Of a DNA stretch of 45,982 bases, positions 41,329 to 45,982 are shown piece after piece. Numbering within the stretch: the first letter of the stretch is position 1; each line of letters begins with the position of its first letter. The stretch spans positions 13,334-59,315 of the forward strand of contig DLAL01000065.1 in assembly GCA_002493945.1 (NCBI GenBank), in the 5' to 3' direction. The notes beneath the pieces are model-generated. The model was not told the origin of the DNA and did not search any database. It worked only from the letters and a program-made list of their open reading frames with translations. This DNA comes from Porphyromonadaceae bacterium UBA7048. Lineage in GTDB: Bacteria; Bacteroidota; Bacteroidia; Bacteroidales; Muribaculaceae. A program made the translations under genes and the position numbers.

Positions 41329-42407
41329 CGTTTGAAGTATGCGTTCAGCACGTCCGACGCCGCGGCGAAGCTCGACCGTCGGTTGGCCAGTACGTCGGCC
41401 TCGTTGACGGCAAGCATCCGCTGTATCTCCGGATTGTCGTAGAAGTGCTTCTTTAGTTGTTCGTTTATCGTTTCGTACATCCAGTAGCGCGCCTGTTCGT
41501 TGCGCTTTATCTCGAAGTAGCCGTTGGCTTTGACGAAGTCGAAGTATCGGTCTATCATCTCCCATATCTCGGGGATGCCCAGCTCGTAGTAGCCTGAGTA
41601 GGTGAGTACTTCCGGCTTCCAGCCCGAGGCTGTCGGCGGAAAGAGATGAAGCGCCGAGCGGTACTGGGCCTGGGCCAGCTGCGCCGGGCCGATGTTGTCG
41701 CCGTCGGCCTTGTTTATCACTATGCCGTCGGCCATCTCCATGATGCCGCGCTTGATGCCCTGCAGCTCGTCGCCGGCGCCGGCTATCTGTATGAGCAGGA
41801 AGAAGTCAACCATCGAGTGAACGGCCGTCTCGCTCTGCCCCACGCCGACGGTCTCGACGAATATATTGTCGAAGCCGGCGGCCTCGCACAGCACTATCGT
41901 CTCGCGGGTCTTGCGCGCCACGCCGCCGAGCGACCCTGCCGAGGGCGAGGGGCGGATGAACGCGTCGGGGTGTACCGACAGCTTCTCCATGCGGGTCTTG
42001 TCGCCGAGTATCGAGCCCTTGGTGCGCTCGCTCGACGGGTCGATGGCCAGCACGGCGAGCTTGCCGCCGCTCTTGAGCACATGAAGCCCGAAGACGTCGA
42101 TGCTCGTGCTCTTACCGGCTCCCGGCACGCCCGTGATGCCTATGCGGCGCGACTTGCCCGAGTAGGGCAGACACTTCTCTATCACCTCCTGCGCCAGCGC
42201 GTAGTGCTCGGGAGCGAGGCTCTCGACGAGCGTCACGGCGCGGCTCAGCATCGTGATGTCGCCTTTGAGGATGCCTTCCACAAGTTCGGGCACCGTAGGC
42301 AGTGGCTTGCGGCGCCGTTTCAGATACGGATTGACTACGGGCGGCTGTATCACACCGCTGTTTACGGTCAGACCGGTATATTGGGAGTCGTTTTCGGGAT
42401 GTTCCAT
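41325..42407 (-). CDS. meaB: Methylmalonyl-CoA mutase-associated GTPase MeaB
   Basis: P-loop G3E-type GTPase (360 residues) that guards methylmalonyl-CoA mutase, gating cobalamin loading and rescuing inactivated enzyme. The P-loop is GVPGAGKST (93-101), with VLAIDPSSERTKGSILGDKTRM, ETVGVGQSE and the base-recognition motif NKADGD all present. Full length. The mutase genes themselves are not in the window. It lies nine bases after the helicase gene and overlaps the DUF1573 gene by four. Confidence 0.95.
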   Translation of the reverse strand: MEHPENDSQYTGLTVNSGVIQPPVVNPYLKRRRKPLPTVPELVEGILKGDITMLSRAVTLVESLAPEHYALAQEVIEKCLPYSGKSRRIGITGVPGAGKSTSIDVFGLHVLKSGGKLAVLAIDPSSERTKGSILGDKTRMEKLSVHPDAFIRPSPSAGSLGGVARKTRETIVLCEAAGFDNIFVETVGVGQSETAVHSMVDFFLLIQIAGAGDELQGIKRGIMEMADGIVINKADGDNIGPAQLAQAQYRSALHLFPPTASGWKPEVLTYSGYYELGIPEIWEMIDRYFDFVKANGYFEIKRNEQARYWMYETINEQLKKHFYDNPEIQRMLAVNEADVLANRRSSFAAASDVLNAYFKR

Positions 42408-42416
42408 GATATTATA

Positions 42417-44738
42417 TTAACGGTTAGAGAAGAGTTTTGATATGTTCGATAGAAAATTTATCACCGCCTCTCGGCTTTCCACGGGAATCTGCACAACTGT
42501 GCGGCCCGTGGCCTCGTCGGTGGCAACCATGCTGTCGACAAGCTGCTCGGTCGCTTCGGGCGATGCCAGCGTACGTGCCAGAGCTCCTGCCACACGGCTC
42601 AGGTCGGCAAGCAGCTCCGAAGGCTCGTCGCGCCCTGCCGTCGGTGTGCCCTCCTCGCTGTCAGACACCATAGTGCCCGTGCTGTCGGCCGGGTCGTCGC
42701 CACATTCGGCATCATCGTCACCGAATACCTGCGCCAGCCGGTCGAGCTTGCTGTCGTCGAGCGTAATCTGACTGTCGCCCCCGTCGAGGATACCTGCCAG
42801 CAGGTCGCTCTTGAAGTCAAGCGTCGCCAGCATGCGCTCCTCTATGGTTCCGGCCGCCACCATGTTGATGACCTGCACGGGGCGATCCTGCCCGATGCGG
42901 TACACGCGCGATATGCGCTGCTCGAGCACCGCCGGATTCCACGGCAAGTCGAGGTTGATTATCAGCGACGCCGCCTGCAGATTCAGACCAGTAGCACCGG
43001 CGTCGGTCGACACGAACACCCGTGTCTCGGGGCGCGTCGTGAAGTTGTCCGTCAGGGTGCGCCGCTTCTGTGCCGGGATGCCCCCGTGGAGATACTCGTA
43101 GCCTATTCCGGCGCGGTCAAGTTCCTCGGTGAGGATGCGCGTCATGCGCTCCCACTGGCTGAATACCACCGCCTTGCCTCCGTTCTCGGCCATCGAGATT
43201 ATCAGTTGCAGCGCCTCGCCCGGCTTGGTGTCGCAGCGGCTCTTCTGGTCGAGGATGTACGTACTGTCGCACACCATCCGCATCCGGCTCAGCAGCAGCA
43301 GCAGACGCTTGCGCTCCTTCTCCGAGAGGAAATTCGACCGGCGCCACTTCTGTATCAGCCTCGCCGTGGCCGTGCGCGCCTCGTCGTGTATGGCGCGCTG
43401 CTCGCGTGTCATCGGCACGTAGAGAGTCTGGTCGGTCCGCGGCGGCAGCTGAGGCACCACGTCGCTCCGCCGGCGCCGTATCATGCAGTGGCGCAGGCGC
43501 CGGGCCACCTCGTCGAGATGGCGGTAGCCCGTTATCTTTCCCGTCTCCGACACCTCCGTGTGCCGTGCCGTGAACTCATAGTACGGCCCTAAGGCATACT
43601 GGTCCACGAACTGCATCACCGAGTACAGCTCGTCAAGACGGTTCTCAAGCGGCGTGCCCGACAGCACCACGCTGAAGTCGCAGTCCACGCGCCGCGCAGC
43701 CTGCGCTATCTGCGTGTTCCAGTTCTTCAGGCGCTGCACCTCGTCCATGATCATCAGGTCGAAGTGCATCGTCCCCATAGCCTTGATGTCGTTCGCCAGG
43801 GTGTGGTACGATACAATCTTGTATGTCGTCTCGGCCATGTACAGTTCGCGGCGCTGCGTGTGCAGCCCCTCGACCACCGTCACGGTCGAGTCCGTGAAGC
43901 GCTCTATCTCCTTCTTCCACTGATACTTCAGTGAGGTAGGGCAGACCACCAGCACCGACGCCGCCATCTGACGGCTGATGAGCAGCTCCGCCGTCCCTAT
44001 GGCCTCGACGGTCTTGCCCAGCCCCATCTCGTCGGCTATCAGCGACCGCCCCGCCCCGAAGGCGAAGCGTATTCCCTCCGTCTGATAGGGATAGAGACGC
44101 GTCTTCAGCACCCCGGCAATCTCCTCGTCCGACAGCCGCTCCTGCATATCCAGCAGCCGCCGTCGGTCGCGTGCCTCAAGGATGTGGTTCAGCGCGTCGG
44201 GATAGCAGTGGAAGTGAGGGTCGATGCGCTTGGCGTTCTCTATGAACGCCGGCAGCTCCGCTATCATCCCCGGCACGGCCGTCATGTCGTCGTCGAAGTA
44301 GCGCAGGGCTGCCACAGCCAGCTCGGCCGGAGCGCCCTCGCATATGTGCAGCTTCAGCTTCCGGCCGTTCTCGTAGCTCATATAGATGTCCGACCGGCGC
44401 GGCAGCTGCGTCGCAGGCTTGCGTCGCTGTTCCTTCAGATACGCCTTCACAGCCTCGAGATGCTTGCAGGTCCCCAGGCAGTTGGTGCGGAAATCCATGC
44501 AGTCGCAGTAATTGTGGTCGTTGCCCGGTCCGAGGTACACCGCGCGGTAAGTCCGGCGGTTGTTCGACCCCGACACATTGAAGCATCCCGGCGCCCATCG
44601 GTCCGACACCTCGCTGACAGCATATCCGCCCCGCTCCGCCGCCTGACGGCGCAGAGCAGTCTGCCAGTCCTTCAGGCTCATGCCGTCAGGACAGCGCGTG
44701 GTCGATACTTTCGTAGCCGCCTTTCCTCGTTCTGCCAT
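42417..44738 (-). CDS. SWIM-domain SNF2-family helicase
   Basis: A 773-residue DNA-dependent ATPase. A SWIM zinc motif lies near residues 78-93 (C78-x-C80 ... C91-x-H93). The SNF2 core has motif I DEMGLGKT (ending ~243), motif II DEVQ in MIMDEVQRLKNW, motif III VVLSGTPLENRLDEL, motif V VFVSTDAGATGLNLQAASLIINLDLPW and motif VI QRISRVYRIGQ. The last ~130 residues are acidic and Ser/Thr-rich, ending in a helix. It probably remodels nucleoid or transcription complexes like RapA/HepA; the exact role is unknown. First gene of helicase-meaB-DUF1573. Confidence 0.92.
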   Translation of the reverse strand: MAERGKAATKVSTTRCPDGMSLKDWQTALRRQAAERGGYAVSEVSDRWAPGCFNVSGSNNRRTYRAVYLGPGNDHNYCDCMDFRTNCLGTCKHLEAVKAYLKEQRRKPATQLPRRSDIYMSYENGRKLKLHICEGAPAELAVAALRYFDDDMTAVPGMIAELPAFIENAKRIDPHFHCYPDALNHILEARDRRRLLDMQERLSDEEIAGVLKTRLYPYQTEGIRFAFGAGRSLIADEMGLGKTVEAIGTAELLISRQMAASVLVVCPTSLKYQWKKEIERFTDSTVTVVEGLHTQRRELYMAETTYKIVSYHTLANDIKAMGTMHFDLMIMDEVQRLKNWNTQIAQAARRVDCDFSVVLSGTPLENRLDELYSVMQFVDQYALGPYYEFTARHTEVSETGKITGYRHLDEVARRLRHCMIRRRRSDVVPQLPPRTDQTLYVPMTREQRAIHDEARTATARLIQKWRRSNFLSEKERKRLLLLLSRMRMVCDSTYILDQKSRCDTKPGEALQLIISMAENGGKAVVFSQWERMTRILTEELDRAGIGYEYLHGGIPAQKRRTLTDNFTTRPETRVFVSTDAGATGLNLQAASLIINLDLPWNPAVLEQRISRVYRIGQDRPVQVINMVAAGTIEERMLATLDFKSDLLAGILDGGDSQITLDDSKLDRLAQVFGDDDAECGDDPADSTGTMVSDSEEGTPTAGRDEPSELLADLSRVAGALARTLASPEATEQLVDSMVATDEATGRTVVQIPVESREAVINFLSNISKLFSNR

Positions 44739-44757
44739 TGGGTTAACTTATTTTTTG

Positions 44758-44789
44758 CAAAATTACGCCCTTACCCCCGCTTTTCCAAA
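44758..44789 (-). promoter_or_regulatory. Promoter of the SNF2 helicase operon
   Basis: TTTG (44786-44789), 20 bases, then TAATTTTG (44758-44765) on the minus strand, 20 bases before the ATG at 44738. Near-ideal spacing. Confidence 0.75.
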
Positions 44790-44821
44790 AAAATGGCATT
44801 AAAAAATCTTCACCCTTTCCT

Positions 44822-45014
44822 GCCGTAGCCGAACCTCCGTACGGCTCCGCACGTTACCTATTATATAATGAAAACCGTCACCATGGATTCGAAGGGAATA
44901 CCCGAGATAGAAATCTCAATGCTTGGGCGGATGAAACCGCCGCCCGGTGTACCCTCTCTCCCATCGCAAGGCACTGCGCCGCGGCCGCTATCCGGATAGC
45001 CCCCGCGGCGCAGT
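44822..45014. other. Gene-free structured spacer before pckA
   Basis: The divergent spacer 44739-45253 has no credible gene. It holds a hairpin GCCGTA/TACGGC (44822-44845), a stem GAGAT-AGAA-ATCTC near 44904-44917, a stem GGGCGG/CCGCC(G)CCC near 44935, and a long hairpin 44973-45014. The last has arms ACTGCGCCGCGG and CCGCGGCGCAGT enclosing the palindrome GCTATCCGGATAGC. A TATAATG-like box lies at about 44864-44870. A chance 43-codon frame (ATG 44870 to TAG 44999) overlaps it. It may encode a small RNA or a long pckA leader. Confidence 0.45.
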
Positions 45015-45164
45015 CCTTCATTATTCCCTAAATTACCTTAACGCCCCAACCATCAAGCTCCCCGTGGTGTTCTCTCTTTCGCAATGCAAAGCACCCGTGG
45101 CTCAATTAAATTTTATTAATACTGAAATTTTTCCTTATTGAGCTGTCATACCGAAATTTTTTCA

Positions 45165-45172
45165 TACCTTTG
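45165..45172 (+). promoter_or_regulatory. -7 box for pckA
   Basis: TACCTTTG, full match to TAnnTTTG, with TTG 24 bases upstream (45138-45140). It gives a leader of about 75 bases before the ATG at 45254. Confidence 0.6.
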
Positions 45173-45253
45173 CATCCGATAAACAAGGCCCTCACCGAAG
45201 GCCTTCATACTTGAAACAATACATTAAAAACTATACATTTTTTTCAATCACCC

Positions 45254-45982
45254 ATGAGCAATATTGAAGAAATCAAGAAAGCCCGTGTAGCAGCCATCAA
45301 AGCTGATCTGGCTAAATACGGCATCGAAAATACCACCGAAGTGGTATACAATCCTTCATACGAAGAACTCTTCGAGCAGGAAACTCTCCCCACCCTCGAA
45401 GGTTTCGAACGCGGTGTAGTGACCGAGCTCGGCGCTGTTAACGTGATGACCGGCGTTTACACCGGCCGTTCGCCCAAAGACAAATTCATCGTCCTCGATG
45501 AAAAGTCCAAGGACAGCGTGTGGTGGACTACCCCCGAATATCCCAACGACAACAAGCCCGCAAGCGAAGAAGCATGGGCTGCATGCAAGAAACTCGCCGT
45601 TGACGAACTCTCCGGCAAGAAGCTCTACGTTGTCGACGGCTTCTGCGGCGCAAACAAGGACACTCGCATGGCTGTGCGCTTCATCATGGAAGTAGCATGG
45701 CAGGCTCACTTCGTGACCAACATGTTCATCCGTCCCACCGCTGCCGAACTCGAAGCTTTCACCCCTGACTTCATCGTTTACAACGCTTCGAAGGCCAAAC
45801 TCACCAACTACAAGGAACTCGGCCTCAACAGCGAGACCGCCGTTGTCTTCAACATCACAAGCCGCGAACAGGTCATCATCAACACCTGGTACGGCGGTGA
45901 GATGAAGAAAGGTATGTTCTCGATGATGAACTACTTCCTCCCCCTCAAGGGTATCGCTGCCATGCACTGCTCGGCCAACACC
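45254..45982 (+). CDS. pckA: Phosphoenolpyruvate carboxykinase (ATP), 3' end missing
   Basis: First 243 codons of ATP-dependent PEP carboxykinase; the gene runs off the right edge. The enzyme interconverts oxaloacetate and PEP, and in Bacteroidales runs mainly in the carboxylating direction for succinate production. Seen here are VTELGAVNVMTGVYTGRSPKDKFIV (substrate-binding Arg in TGRSPKDKF), DGFCGANKDTRMAVRFI, NMFIRPT, and NTWYGGEMKKGMFSMMNYFLPLKGIAAMHCSAN, which leads into the kinase P-loop just beyond the window. Codon use is strongly C-ending and biased, as expected for a highly expressed gene. Confidence 0.96.
   Translation, partial: MSNIEEIKKARVAAIKADLAKYGIENTTEVVYNPSYEELFEQETLPTLEGFERGVVTELGAVNVMTGVYTGRSPKDKFIVLDEKSKDSVWWTTPEYPNDNKPASEEAWAACKKLAVDELSGKKLYVVDGFCGANKDTRMAVRFIMEVAWQAHFVTNMFIRPTAAELEAFTPDFIVYNASKAKLTNYKELGLNSETAVVFNITSREQVIINTWYGGEMKKGMFSMMNYFLPLKGIAAMHCSANT

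Noticed and set aside
41329..41565. N-terminal extension of the DUF1573 protein
   Set aside because: It overlaps meaB in another frame and would bury the signal peptide.
44822..44870. Possible group II intron remnant (AGCCGTACGG-like string on the minus strand)
   Set aside because: Only a short hairpin resembles intron domain sequences; no domain V, reverse transcriptase or boundaries are present.
44870..44999. 43-codon frame in the spacer before pckA
   Set aside because: It runs through the hairpins, is Pro-rich at the end and has no family resemblance; RNA structure is the better explanation.
1..45982. tRNA, rRNA, CRISPR or insertion-sequence features
   Set aside because: Gene-free stretches were read for tRNA cloverleaf ends, repeat-spacer arrays, transposase motifs and terminal repeats; none was found by eye.

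Overview
The window looks like chromosomal DNA from a gut Bacteroidales bacterium, most likely a Muribaculaceae-type organism. Evidence: many genes are preceded by the Bacteroidota -7 box TAnnTTTG, often with TTTG or TTG about 20 bases further up, and there are no clear Shine-Dalgarno sites. The gene content also fits: hemD-rnpA-yidD-tatD, a sigma-54 activator next to lptE and secG, a NigD-like lipoprotein, a DUF4271 protein, a SurA_N_3 isomerase and ATP-type PEP carboxykinase. The DNA is fairly GC-rich, except for one AT-rich gene and the spacer beside it. I see 45 protein genes (two cut by the window ends) and no rRNA, tRNA, CRISPR array or insertion sequence.

Layout. 1-7.2 kb: a leftward run of slyD-like, lolD-like, NigD-like, DUF3467, cysS and an incomplete gene, then a C69 dipeptidase and a Fic protein with a striking palindromic promoter. 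7.3-16.4 kb: a CNNM/CBS membrane protein, then an export operon (tolC, hlyD, two ABC-2 permeases) running into a flippase and a glycosyltransferase. 16.7-23.2 kb: a compact operon of polyprenyl synthase, Ig-like lipoprotein, LOG, DUF4271, hemD, rnpA, yidD and tatD. 23.3-25.5 kb: an SGNH hydrolase and an AT-rich AlbA_2 (Schlafen-like) gene.

25.5-26.35 kb is an AT-rich gene-free stretch with a cluster of DnaA-box-like sites, a candidate replication origin. It also holds a strong terminator hairpin followed by a 30-codon ORF. All 25 genes to its left are transcribed leftward, away from it. The three genes directly to its right (rnz-tadA-lpxB) are transcribed rightward, but further right the strands are mixed.

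28.9-44.7 kb: a small membrane protein; an aminotransferase-trmH-ldcA operon; a rightward rfbC-HAD pair; U32 peptidase-acyl-ACP thioesterase; an envelope operon (sigma-54 activator, lptE, a hypothetical gene, secG); a large periplasmic prolyl isomerase; and a SWIM/SNF2 helicase-meaB-DUF1573 operon. 44.7-45.25 kb is a gene-free divergent spacer with several strong hairpins, followed by the start of pckA.

Most of the window is core housekeeping and envelope biology. I did not find an unmistakable new multi-gene system. The best leads are the Fic autoregulation site, the candidate oriC with its orphan terminator and small ORF, the structured spacer before pckA, and the paired inverted repeats in front of the efflux operon.
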